Assembly: GCF_001315105.1 (NCBI RefSeq)
Contig: NZ_BAZR01000021.1
Location: forward strand, 33,117-97,116
From: Paenibacillus sp. JCM 10914
GTDB taxonomy: Bacteria; Bacillota; Bacilli; Paenibacillales; Paenibacillaceae
Direction: 5' to 3'
Length of the DNA stretch: 64,000 bases
Shown: one piece after another, positions 1-8,468 of the stretch
How positions within the stretch are numbered: position 1 is the first letter of the stretch
Layout of the letters: each line of letters opens with the position of its first letter
The notes under the pieces: generated by a model
Database searches by the model: none
What the model was told of the DNA's origin: nothing
Seen by the model: the letters and a program-made list of their open reading frames with translations, nothing else
Translations under genes and position numbers: made by a program

Positions 1-1
1 T

Positions 2-514
2 CTAAGTAAAGGGAAAACGACGATCAGCGTAGAGGAAGAACTGGAACACGCACGGCATTATTTAACGATCCAGCAGATGCGCTTCAAACAGAGGTTTGAT
101 TTTCAGATTGATGCGGATGACGCTTCCCGGGCATGTTACACCCTTAAGCTCGTCTTGCAGCCGCTAATCGAGAATGCCATCGTGCATGGTATTGAGTATC
201 TGGTAGATCAGGGACATATCACGATCAGAGCAGCAGTTATGGATGATGTATTGGAATTGACGGTTACGGATAATGGGGTTGGCATGACAGCGGAGCAGGT
301 CGAGTCCATCCTGGATCAAGAGCCTAAGCGTCCACCGGAGAGGTTCATCAATACGGCGGGTTCCGGTGTAGCTGTTCGAAATGTACATGATCGAATCCAG
401 ATCTATTACGGGATGTCCTACGGGTTGGAATTTGAAAGCGAGCTCGAAGAGGGGACCACCGTTCGAGTCCGCATACCTGTCATTCACGATCACGAGAAGG
501 GAGGAGACGAATGA
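2..514 (+). CDS. Sensor histidine kinase, YesM/LytS type (C-terminal part)
   Basis: The reading frame is open from the window edge, so the sensor, membrane and phospho-acceptor parts lie upstream. What remains is the end of the His_kinase region (ISVEEELEHARHYL) followed by a HATPase_c domain. The N box is LVLQPLIENAIVHG, the G1 box is DNGVGM, and the late glycine segment is SGVAVRNVHDRIQIYYG, typical of the YesM/LytS class. The stop codon overlaps the start of the next gene (ATGA), so kinase and binding protein are translationally coupled. The partner is probably a YesN-like AraC response regulator just outside the window. Kinase identity is secure; the ligand is inferred to be a sugar from the downstream mgl genes. 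Confidence 0.9.
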   Translation, partial: LSKGKTTISVEEELEHARHYLTIQQMRFKQRFDFQIDADDASRACYTLKLVLQPLIENAIVHGIEYLVDQGHITIRAAVMDDVLELTVTDNGVGMTAEQVESILDQEPKRPPERFINTAGSGVAVRNVHDRIQIYYGMSYGLEFESELEEGTTVRVRIPVIHDHEKGGDE

Positions 515-1530
515 TGATGCGATGCACAGAACGAATCATTCACAGCCATCTCAAGTCAATCGGTACAGCCGGATATGCAGTACTTCTAGGCATCGCTATG
601 TTAGCGATTCTTCTCTCTGCTTGTCGTGCGGATTCTGCCGAAGATGTGACGCGTACATTGCCGCATATGACACTGGTTGCGCCTGTGCACGCCGAAGAAC
701 AAGGTGATGCGATTCGATTAGGCGCTGAAGCCGCTGCGAAAGAATACGGTTATCAACTGGATTATATCTCTTTAGAATCGAGCGACGATGCGGCTGAACA
801 GTTGGCGGCGGCTATGGTTGCACTGGACAAGGGCACAGCAGCCATTCTGATCGATCCAGCCTCAGAGGAAGTATTGCAAGAGCTTAGTCAGCATGCTCAG
901 CAATTGGATACGCCGGTCATCGTATTGAATGATGAGCGGATGCTCCCGGGTGTTATGGCTGCCATAGCCATCAATAACAATGATGCCGGGCGTAAAGCTG
1001 GCCAACAGCTGGCTGAGCTGCTTGATCAAGACGGTGTTGTTGCTATACTGCGTTCCGATCGAGCGGATCCGGATTTAATCGCTCGGGAACAAGGCGCTAA
1101 GAGTGTACTAGGCGAGATGAGCGGTATTACGTTGGTGGATGGAGCAGCTTGCGGTAAACGGGAGGACGCGTGTTGGCAAGCTGCGAAGCAACTGCTCGAC
1201 CAGGGCGGGATCGATGGTCTGTTGGCGCTGGATATCCAGGCATCATTAGGAGCGGCTCAAGAGGTTGTGAGACGCAAAGAACAAGGGGAGACCAAGATCG
1301 TGACCTTTGGCAGCGATCTGAAGCAGTTGCAGATGCTTCAAGACGGCATCATCCATACTTTGGTCGTTCAGAACGGGTTCAGCACGGGCTATCTCGGAAT
1401 AGAGCAGGCGGTGAAGGTGCTTGATGGATGGAGGTACGATAAGCCCGTCGTATTGGAGACTAAGGTTATCGATGCGGATAACATGTTCTGGATGGACAAT
1501 CAGAAGGTGCTCTTCCCGTTTGTGAAATGA
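511..1530 (+). CDS. Sugar-binding lipoprotein, probable kinase-associated sensor (Peripla_BP_4)
   Basis: A 339-residue periplasmic-binding-protein family 4 member with a long N-terminal anchor ending in a lipobox (AILLSAC, Cys at residue 38). Two Rossmann-like lobes follow; LVAPVHAEEQGDAIRLGAEAA and AAILIDPASEEV are typical first-lobe strands. It overlaps the kinase gene by 4 nt and precedes the importer's own binding protein. That order matches XylFII-LytS-YesN systems, in which a dedicated binding protein presents sugar to the kinase instead of feeding the transporter. The membrane-anchored sensing role is inferred from this position. Sugar specificity cannot be read from the sequence; galactose or a relative is likely given mglBAC downstream. 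Confidence 0.8.
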   Translation: MMMRCTERIIHSHLKSIGTAGYAVLLGIAMLAILLSACRADSAEDVTRTLPHMTLVAPVHAEEQGDAIRLGAEAAAKEYGYQLDYISLESSDDAAEQLAAAMVALDKGTAAILIDPASEEVLQELSQHAQQLDTPVIVLNDERMLPGVMAAIAINNNDAGRKAGQQLAELLDQDGVVAILRSDRADPDLIAREQGAKSVLGEMSGITLVDGAACGKREDACWQAAKQLLDQGGIDGLLALDIQASLGAAQEVVRRKEQGETKIVTFGSDLKQLQMLQDGIIHTLVVQNGFSTGYLGIEQAVKVLDGWRYDKPVVLETKVIDADNMFWMDNQKVLFPFVK

Positions 1531-1534
1531 AAAT

Positions 1535-1568
1535 GATGAGGATTTTGCTATAAAGGATGAGAATTTTG
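1535..1568 (+). promoter_or_regulatory. Direct repeat with 21-nt period upstream of mglB
   Basis: GATGAGGATTTTG (1535-1547) recurs as GATGAGAATTTTG (1556-1568), 12 of 13 identical, exactly 21 nt apart, or two helical turns. Same-face direct repeats are usual for AraC-type activators. It lies just after the sensor gene and about 110 nt before mglB, so it is a candidate site for the YesN-like regulator of this system. Binding is inferred. Confidence 0.45.
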
Positions 1569-1677
1569 AATTCGAAACGTTCCATCATTACGTCATAATG
1601 GCGGTAGACAGTGAATGACGGAGAGTGATGTACCGTTCATATCATTGATTATCGAGGAATCAGGGAGGTCAACCCAA

Positions 1678-2731
1678 GTGAAAAAGAAATGGTTGTTTGT
1701 TCTTATGACAGGCATCCTGCTGACTACGGCGGCTTGTAATAACGGTGGCAGCAGTGCAACTGGAAGCGGGGATAAGGGAAACGGAGCGGCGAATGGGGAT
1801 ACGCCTCAAATTGGAGTAGCTATCTATAAATTTGACGATACGTTCATGACGGGTGTACGAAACGCAATGACCGATGCATCGAACGGCGTAGCCCAAGCTT
1901 GATATTGTGGATAGTCAGAATGCGCAGCCGACCCAGAATGAGAAGATCGATCTGTTCATCTCGAAGAAGTACAACTCCATGATCATCAACCCGGTGGATC
2001 GAACAGCTGCCGGAGTACTCATTGACAAAGCGAAAGCAGCGAACACGCCGGTTGTCTTCTTGAATCGGGAGCCGATAGCGGAGGATATGAACAAGTGGGA
2101 TAAAGTCTATTATGTCGGGGCAAAGGCAGAGGAATCCGGCACGATTTCCGGTCAGCTTATTGTTGACTATTGGAAAGCAAATCCTTCTGCAGACAAGAAT
2201 GGAGATGGCAAGCTGCAATATGTGCTTCTGCAAGGTGAACCGGGACATCAGGATGCGGAACTGCGCACGAAATTCTCGGTGCAGGCGATTCAAGACGCCG
2301 GCATTGAAGTCGAAGCGCTTGCGGTAGATACAGCGATGTGGGATCGAGTGAAGGGCCAAGAGAAGATGCAGGCATTCCTTGCATCCCATGGCGACAAGAT
2401 TGAAGCTGTGCTGGCTAATAATGATGACATGGCTCTTGGCGCGATTGAAGCTTTGAAGGCAGCCGGTTATTTCACAGGCGATAAATTCATACCAGTGGTT
2501 GGGGTGGACGCCACAGCGCCAGCAATTCAAGCCCTGGAGGATGGCACGCTGCTTGGAACGGTTCTGAACGATGCCAAGAGTCAAGGGAAGGCTTCTGTAG
2601 CTATTGCCGCGGCACTATCCAAGGGAGAAACGCCGAATAAAGATAACACCGGGTTTGATATTACGGACGGAAAATATGTCTGGATCGCGTACAAAAAAAT
2701 AACGAAGGACAATATCGCCGACGCAAAATAA
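1678..2731 (+). CDS. mglB: Galactose/glucose-binding lipoprotein MglB (frame broken once)
   Basis: This is the high-affinity binding protein of the galactose/methyl-galactoside importer. The start is GTG 1678, 9 nt after GGGAGGT (1662-1668); an in-frame ATG at 1615 lacks a ribosome site. The signal peptide ends in the lipobox LLTTAAC. The body matches E. coli MglB closely in order: IGVAIYKFDDTFM, DSQNAQPTQNEKIDLF, VVFLNREP, GEPGHQDAE, AVDTAMWD, VLANNDDMALGAIEALKA and GTVLNDA. At 1892-1894 one extra C in a CCC run puts a stop at 1900. Removing it restores VAKLDIVDSQN and a protein of about 350 residues. It is followed by a hairpin and then mglA. The frame break is probably an assembly indel. 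Confidence 0.9.
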
Positions 2732-2748
2732 TAACGGAGTCTAATGAA

Positions 2749-2781
2749 GGGGCAGCGGCCGTTTGTACCGTTGCCCCTTTG
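2749..2781 (+). terminator. Intergenic hairpin between mglB and mglA
   Basis: GGGGCAGCGG (2749-2758) pairs with CCGTTGCCCC (2768-2777) around a 9-nt loop and is followed by only TTTG. It reads as a partial terminator or mRNA-stabilising hairpin that would let the binding protein be made in excess over the ATPase and permease, as is common in binding-protein importers. Confidence 0.6.
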
Positions 2782-2832
2782 TATATCGCATAAATCTAAA
2801 TTTCGAATCCGGCAGCGAAGGGGGCATCAAAG

Positions 2833-4371
2833 ATGGAGGAGCCTTACGTGCTGGAGATGCGCAATATATCCAAAGCATTTCCAGGCGTTCAAGCGTTAAA
2901 CGACGTTACATTCAGACTACGACCAGGCACCGTTCATGCGTTGATGGGTGAGAATGGAGCCGGCAAATCAACATTGATGAAGTGTCTATTCGGAATCTAT
3001 AAGCCAGATGAAGGCGAGATTGTGCTGAACGGCCAATCGGTTGTGATTCAGAACTCCAGAGATGCGTTGAATCACGGCATCTCGATGATTCATCAGGAGC
3101 TTTACCCGATTCCTTTCCGCAATGTGATGGAGAATATATGGCTCGGTCGCTTTCCCATGTTCGGGTTCTGGCCGCTCAAATTCGTGAGTGAAAGGCAGAT
3201 GGAGGAAGATACCCTGCGTTTGTTCCGAGAATTAGACATCGATATCGATCCAAGGGCGACAGCAGGCTCGCTATCCGTCTCCAAGATTCAATCGCTTGAG
3301 ATTGTGAAAGCCGTATCGTATCACGCCAAGGTAATTGTCATGGACGAACCGACGTCATCCTTGACCGGTCATGAAGTCGAGCACTTGTTCAGCATTGTTA
3401 ATAGATTAAGGTCACAGGGTGTTTCGATTATCTATATCTCGCACAAGATGGAAGAGATCTTGAGAATATCGGACGATGTGACGATCATGCGGGACGGAAA
3501 GTATGTCGGGACGTGGTCGGCCGATGAATTAACGACCGATCTGATCATCACGCGCATGGTAGGAAGAGATCTGACGAATCGTTATCCGGAACGGACACAT
3601 GTTCCAGGCGAGCCGCGAATGCAGGTCAATCAGTTAAGTTCTGTGGATCCCCATTCGTTTCAGGAAATTACTTTTGAATTGCGCAGAGGCGAGATTCTGG
3701 GGATCGGCGGATTGGTTGGCGCCCAGCGGACCGAACTGATCGAGGCGATGTTCGGGCTGAGAGCTATCTTTTCGGGTTCAATCCGGATAGACGGCAAGGA
3801 AGTCAAGATCAAATCTCCCTCCGATGCCAAGCGCAATCATATGGCTTTATTAACGGAAGAACGAAGGGCTACCGGGATATTCCCGGTGCTCTCCGTCTAT
3901 GACAATACGGTCATTGCGAATCTGAAACGGTATGAGAACTGGGCTTTCCTGCTAAATGAACGCAATGGTATGGCAGATGCTAAGACAAACGTGGAGAAGC
4001 TCCGCACGAAAACGCCATCCGTTGCAACCCAGATCAGAAATTTATCAGGGGGCAACCAGCAAAAGGTGCTGCTCGCGAGATGGCTGCTGACTGAACCCGA
4101 GATTCTGCTTCTGGATGAACCGACTCGCGGGATCGACGTGGGTGCCAAGTATGAAATCTATTCCATTATTACGCAGTTAGCTTTACAGGGAAAGAGCATC
4201 ATCATGATTTCCTCCGAGATGCCCGAGCTTATAGGAATGTCCGATCGGATCATGGTCATGAGCGAAGGACGTCTAACCGGAATTCTGCAAGGACACGAAG
4301 CAAGTGAAGAGGAGATCATGAGGCTTGCCGCACAGCAGCGGGTAGCTGACACAGGAGGGGAAATGAGATGA
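2833..4371 (+). CDS. mglA: Galactose/methyl-galactoside import ATP-binding protein MglA
   Basis: A 512-residue fused double ABC ATPase, the usual size for MglA/RbsA/XylG. The N-terminal domain has Walker A GENGAGKST (residues 39-47), a signature-like segment LSVSKIQSLEIVKA and Walker B VIVMDEPTSSL. The C-terminal domain has the degenerate Walker A typical of these proteins (GGLVGAQRTE) but a full signature LSGGNQQKVLLARWL and Walker B ILLLDEPTRGIDV. It powers sugar uptake with MglC at the inner face of the membrane. It overlaps mglC by 4 nt (ATGA). The galactose assignment follows mglB; another hexose is possible. Confidence 0.92.
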   Translation: MEEPYVLEMRNISKAFPGVQALNDVTFRLRPGTVHALMGENGAGKSTLMKCLFGIYKPDEGEIVLNGQSVVIQNSRDALNHGISMIHQELYPIPFRNVMENIWLGRFPMFGFWPLKFVSERQMEEDTLRLFRELDIDIDPRATAGSLSVSKIQSLEIVKAVSYHAKVIVMDEPTSSLTGHEVEHLFSIVNRLRSQGVSIIYISHKMEEILRISDDVTIMRDGKYVGTWSADELTTDLIITRMVGRDLTNRYPERTHVPGEPRMQVNQLSSVDPHSFQEITFELRRGEILGIGGLVGAQRTELIEAMFGLRAIFSGSIRIDGKEVKIKSPSDAKRNHMALLTEERRATGIFPVLSVYDNTVIANLKRYENWAFLLNERNGMADAKTNVEKLRTKTPSVATQIRNLSGGNQQKVLLARWLLTEPEILLLDEPTRGIDVGAKYEIYSIITQLALQGKSIIMISSEMPELIGMSDRIMVMSEGRLTGILQGHEASEEEIMRLAAQQRVADTGGEMR

Positions 4372-5385
4372 ATCCGCAAGTCATCGTGAAAGTGAAAGAC
4401 TATTTGGCCCAGCGAGCCATCTTTGTAGTGCTCATATTGCTCGTGATTGGCATTGCTGTAGCAGACCCTAACTTCCTGGCGTTCTCTACCTTAAGGGACA
4501 TATTACAGCAATCATCTACGATTAATCATTGCGTTAGGTGCGGCCTTCATTCTTATTACCGGGGGGGTGGATTTATCCGCTGGACGTGTGGTTGGTCTGA
4601 CCGCGGTCGTGTCGGCTTCCATGCTGCAGATTGATATCTATACGAATCGTTTCTTTCCCGATCTACCGCAAATATGGGTAGGTGTCCCAATTCTCATCGG
4701 GATCTTTGCCGGGCTTCTGGTCGGTCTGATTAACGGGTTTATTGTAGCCAAACTGCACGTACCGCCTTTTATTGCCACATTGGGTACCATGGTCGGTATT
4801 TACGGTGTGAATTCGATTTACTTCAACATGGAGCCGAATCAATCTCAGCCTATTGGCGGCTTGCGAGACGATTTCACAATATGGGGCAGTGGTTATATTG
4901 ACTTCGGTGGCGGGTATTCACTTCCTTACATCGTTCTGATCGCGGTCGCTGTGGCGTTCATCTGTTGGGTGATATTTAATAAAACCCGGCTCGGCAAGAA
5001 TATGTACGCGATTGGCGGCAACGTGCAGGCCGCACACGTATCGGGCATTAACGTGGCCCGCAATCTGATTGCGATTTATGCCATCTCGGGTGCACTGTAT
5101 GGGATTGCAGGGGTGCTTGAGGCAGCCCGAACCGGTGGCGCGACCAATAACTATGGTAATATGTATGAGCTTGATGCGATTGCAGCTTGCGTCGTGGGCG
5201 GCGTGTCAACCGCAGGAGGGATTGGGACGGTTCCAGGCGTTATGGCTGGCGTGCTTATCTTCGGCGTCATCAATTACGGCTTAACCTTCATCGGCGTTAG
5301 TCCTTATTGGCAATTGATTATCAAAGGATTGATTATCGTTGCTGCGGTTGCCTTTGATATTCGAAAGTATATGGTGAAAAAATAA
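4368..5385 (+). CDS. mglC: Galactose ABC transporter permease MglC (frame broken once)
   Basis: Multi-spanning permease of the BPD_transp_2 family (MglC/RbsC/XylH). The N-terminal frame gives AIFVVLILLVIGIAVADPNFLAFSTLRDILQQSS and then runs out of frame near 4515-4521. The correct frame resumes as LIIALGAAFILITGG and VDLSAGRVVGLTAVV, the conserved MglC segment, and continues to the stop through TRLGKNMYAIGGN and AACVVGGVSTAGG. The break is a net +1 or -2; comparison with E. coli MglC (QSSVRIIIALG) favours two missing bases. Repaired length is about 339 residues, normal for the family. It is the last gene of the importer operon. The break is judged an assembly error. Confidence 0.88.
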
Positions 5386-5527
5386 CTGAACGTTTAGCCG
5401 CCGGAGTAGATCCTGCGGCTTGTCCTCGTTTAGATCAAGGATCTAACGGTTACATTAACAAAGAGTCAACTCTCCATTGTAATCGATGAATAGATTTATG
5501 ATCTGAACAAGAGGAGGAGCAGTAATC

Positions 5528-6430
5528 ATGTCTGATCAAGATCAATATACGAAACAAGACCCAACCACACAATACCCGCAAGCCGGTCCGGAATGGAAGC
5601 AGCAGCAACCAGAGCCTGGCATTCAGAAGGAAATGAAGCCGATCCCGGATTGCGGCGAGACGAGTTACCGGGGAACAGGACGATTATCCGGCCGTAAAGC
5701 CGTCGTAACGGGTGCAGATAGCGGCATTGGACGAGCGGCTGCGATTGCTTTTGCCCGCGAAGGTGCAGATGTGGTACTGTCTTATTTACCTGAGGAGGAA
5801 GTGGATGCTCAGGAAGTTGTGAAGCTGATTAAAGAAGCTGGTCGCACGGCGATCGCCATTCCAGGTGATCTGAAGGATGAAGCCTACTGCGAGAAACTGA
5901 TCACCGCCGCCGTAGAGCAACTGGGCGGTATCGATATCCTGGCTAACGTGGCGGGTAAGCAGCAGTATGTGGAAGACATAGCGAATTTGACAACCGAGCA
6001 GTTCGATGCGACATTCCGAACGAATGTGTATTCCATGTTCTGGCTCAACAAGGCTGCCGTCAAGCATATGAAGCCGGGGGGTTCCATTATCAACACCTCC
6101 TCGATCCAGGCGTACAAGCCGTCCCCGATTTTGCTTGATTACGCAACAACGAAAGCAGCCATCAACACCTTTAGCAAAGCCTTAGCCCAACAAGTAGGCA
6201 GCAAAGGAATCCGGGTGAATGTCGTTGCACCAGGTCCTGTATGGACCCCGCTTCAAGTGGCGGGAGGACAACCCGAGGAAGCTCTAGCAACATTCGGTTC
6301 GCAGACGCCGCTGGGCAGATCGGGCCAGCCGGCCGAGATGGCATCGGCTTACGTGTATCTGGCAAGTCAGGAGTCAAGCTATGTCAGTGGAGAGACGCTG
6401 AATGCAAACGGAGGTTCACCAACGCCTTGA
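5528..6430 (+). CDS. SDR family oxidoreductase, general-stress-protein 39/YhdF-like
   Basis: A 300-residue classical short-chain dehydrogenase with the roughly 50-residue proline- and glutamine-rich N-terminal extension (TQYPQAGPEW, KPIPDCGETSY) found in the GS39/YdaD/YhdF/YghA group. The nucleotide site is TGADSGIG, the NNAG-equivalent is NVAG, and the catalytic Ser-Tyr-Lys are in NTSSIQ and YATTK. The C terminus is VSGETLNANGG. The start is ATG 5528 after AAGAGGAGGAGC. It forms a single-gene unit between the mgl operon and a two-component system, closed by a strong terminator. The substrate is unknown; relatives act on sugars or aldehydes and are often stress-induced in Bacillus. Confidence 0.88.
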   Translation: MSDQDQYTKQDPTTQYPQAGPEWKQQQPEPGIQKEMKPIPDCGETSYRGTGRLSGRKAVVTGADSGIGRAAAIAFAREGADVVLSYLPEEEVDAQEVVKLIKEAGRTAIAIPGDLKDEAYCEKLITAAVEQLGGIDILANVAGKQQYVEDIANLTTEQFDATFRTNVYSMFWLNKAAVKHMKPGGSIINTSSIQAYKPSPILLDYATTKAAINTFSKALAQQVGSKGIRVNVVAPGPVWTPLQVAGGQPEEALATFGSQTPLGRSGQPAEMASAYVYLASQESSYVSGETLNANGGSPTP

Positions 6431-6448
6431 CGGGAACCTCGTCTAGGA

Positions 6449-6508
6449 AGCCGTTCTTTCGTAAATGGTGGGTATCACGCCATTTCACGCAAGAACGGTT
6501 TTTTTACG
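6449..6508 (+). terminator. Rho-independent terminator after the SDR gene
   Basis: The outer stem is AGCCGTTCTT (6449-6458) with AAGAACGGTT (6491-6500). An inner stem AAATGGTG/CGCCATTT sits inside it. A run of seven T follows. Confidence 0.85.
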
Positions 6509-6648
6509 TCTAAATCTGCTATTTGGCCCAGTCGCTCCCCAAAGCTCCCTCATTACTTCTACATAAGTTTCCGTTACAATGTAATGATGATAGAGACCAT
6601 ATGCTGCCCTGACAGCTTATCCTATAAAGGACGAAGGAGAGTAACTTG

Positions 6649-7341
6649 ATGAAGACGATACTAATCGTGGATGATGAGCCCCATATTCGAGAAGTACTGG
6701 CTTCCTATCTGGAGCAGGAGAATTTTCGGACGCTCGAAGCCGGAGACGGGGCGCAAGCTTTCCAACTTTTTCGTGATCATAACGTGCATCTCATGCTGCT
6801 GGACCTCATGCTGCCCGATATGACGGGCGAGCAGATTTGTCGTGATATTCGTGCATTCAGTTCGGTGCCGATCTTAATGTTGACGGCAAAATCGGCGTAC
6901 CATCATCGAATTACCGGCCTGGGCATGGGCGCTGATGATTATATTGTTAAGCCGTTCGATCCCCGTGAGGTGGTGGCCAGGGTCAATGCCGTGCTGAGAA
7001 GGTCTGATGATATGCAATTGCTCTCGGATGTTATGGTATATCACAACGGAGCATTTACGGTGAATTCTTTAAAGCGAGAGGTGACTTGTCATGGACAACC
7101 TGTTAATCTGACCCCGAGTGAATACAAACTCTTGTTATTATTGGCCAAATATCCTCAGCGGAATTTCTCGCGCGAAGAGCTGGTTGAACGGGTGCTCGGG
7201 TTTGATTACATGGGGGATGTTCGCATTATAGATCAGCATATTAAAAATCTGAGGCACAAAATAGAAGAGGACCCGAAGGAACCGAAGTATATCGTGACGG
7301 TGTATGGGTTTGGATATCGCTTCGGGGGTGAGCCCGAATGA
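6649..7341 (+). CDS. OmpR/PhoB-family response regulator
   Basis: About 230 residues. The receiver domain has the acidic pair in VDDEPH, phospho-acceptor Asp in MLLDLMLPD, switch Thr in MLTAKS and Lys in KPFDP. The C-terminal winged helix contains LTPSEYKLLLLLAKYP and VTVYGFGYRF. ATG 6649 is preferred over TTG 6646 because AAGGAGA ends 8 nt upstream of it. It overlaps the kinase gene by 4 nt. Target genes are not evident; no neighbouring transporter belongs to it. Confidence 0.93.
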   Translation: MKTILIVDDEPHIREVLASYLEQENFRTLEAGDGAQAFQLFRDHNVHLMLLDLMLPDMTGEQICRDIRAFSSVPILMLTAKSAYHHRITGLGMGADDYIVKPFDPREVVARVNAVLRRSDDMQLLSDVMVYHNGAFTVNSLKREVTCHGQPVNLTPSEYKLLLLLAKYPQRNFSREELVERVLGFDYMGDVRIIDQHIKNLRHKIEEDPKEPKYIVTVYGFGYRFGGEPE

Positions 7342-8423
7342 GAACACGACTCGATATTCGTCTGGCTGTTGTACTGATCAGCATGACGGCAGGCATATTA
7401 ATCGTGTTTACGATGATCAATATTATGACGAACCATTATCACATTGAGATGTACTATCAACAGTCTGCAGAACAGCATGTGGCAGAGCAGTTGAATCATC
7501 ATTTGGAGCAAGCTTTGCTGCAGTCGATTATTCTGACATGTCTTGTCTCGATCGCTTTGGCAACCATGATCGGCATCTATGTAGCCAGACGGATATCGAA
7601 ACCGCTTGTGCATATGAAAGAGACCGCTGAATCGATTACGCAGGGAGATCGCGATGTTCGTGTCACCATCAGCGGGAAAGATGAAATCGCAGCACTAGGT
7701 GCTTCGCTGAATGAGCTTACCTTGCAGTTGCAGAAGCAGGAACAACTAAGACGGAATATGACACAGGACATCGCACACGAGTTGCGTACTCCTCTAACGA
7801 CGCTGAAGAGTTATACGCGTGCGATGGAGGATGGCATTTGGGAGCCTGCACCCGAACGATTTCGTACCTGTTTGCATGAAATTGATCGCCTGATTGACCT
7901 CGTTACGGAGCTGGAGGATCTGCACGATATGGAATCCCCCGAGTTTCGATTGGATCGAAATGAAGTCGACCTTCATAGTATCATCGAACAGGCCATTGCA
8001 TTGATGAATCCGGCGTATAGTGAGAAGAAGGTCGATCTCCAGTTTGAGGGAGCCACACCCGTATTAATCCATGTGGACGCGGATCGCTTGCTGCAGGTGC
8101 TGATGAATCTGTTGAATAATGCGCTGCATTATACGTCTGAACATGGCCGGGTGCATGTTCAAATAAAGGAAGAAGCAGATTACATCATGATTCGGATTCA
8201 GGATAACGGTCAGGGTATTCACTCAGAGGATCTTCCCTACATATTTGAGCGGTTATACAGAGGCGACAAATCACGAAGCCGGAACAGTGGCGGAAGCGGG
8301 ATGGGGCTGGCGATCGTAAGGCAGATCGTTCAGGCTCACGGCGGTCAAGTCTGGGCGGAGACGCAGAATCAGGGTCAGCCTGGGCATGGGAGCTCCTTCT
8401 TTATTCGCTTGCCTAAGGAATGA
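7338..8423 (+). CDS. Membrane sensor histidine kinase (HAMP-HisKA-HATPase)
   Basis: A 361-residue kinase. Transmembrane segments lie at about residues 8-30 and 58-80, with a short extracytoplasmic loop of only about 30 residues, so it may sense within the membrane or through another protein. A HAMP linker follows (YVARRISKPLVHMKETAESI), then the H box MTQDIAHELRTPLTTLKSY, N box LMNLLNNALHYT, G1 DNGQGI, F box FERLYRGDKSR and G2 GGSGMGLAIV. It is the cognate partner of the upstream regulator (ATGA overlap). The stimulus is unknown. Confidence 0.93.
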   Translation: MRTRLDIRLAVVLISMTAGILIVFTMINIMTNHYHIEMYYQQSAEQHVAEQLNHHLEQALLQSIILTCLVSIALATMIGIYVARRISKPLVHMKETAESITQGDRDVRVTISGKDEIAALGASLNELTLQLQKQEQLRRNMTQDIAHELRTPLTTLKSYTRAMEDGIWEPAPERFRTCLHEIDRLIDLVTELEDLHDMESPEFRLDRNEVDLHSIIEQAIALMNPAYSEKKVDLQFEGATPVLIHVDADRLLQVLMNLLNNALHYTSEHGRVHVQIKEEADYIMIRIQDNGQGIHSEDLPYIFERLYRGDKSRSRNSGGSGMGLAIVRQIVQAHGGQVWAETQNQGQPGHGSSFFIRLPKE

Positions 8424-8426
8424 AGA

Positions 8427-8468
8427 GGGATGGAACAAACGGATCAGAAGATCCGGTTATTCCATCCC
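8427..8468. terminator. Terminator hairpin shared by convergent genes
   Basis: GGGATGGAA (8427-8435) pairs with TTCCATCCC (8460-8468), with an inner CGGATC/GATCCG stem and loop AGAA. It lies right after the kinase stop. The convergent GH88 gene ends inside it, so its last codons form part of the stem. Confidence 0.7.

Noticed and set aside
1844..2584. Long antisense open frame (246 codons) opposite mglB
   Set aside because: It mirrors a strongly conserved coding region, and the predicted product has no recognisable domain or ribosome site.
5429..5454. Sigma-B promoter (GTTTAG-N14-GGTTAC) before the stress-type SDR gene
   Set aside because: The match is partial, and a sigma-B regulon is not expected if the host is Paenibacillus.
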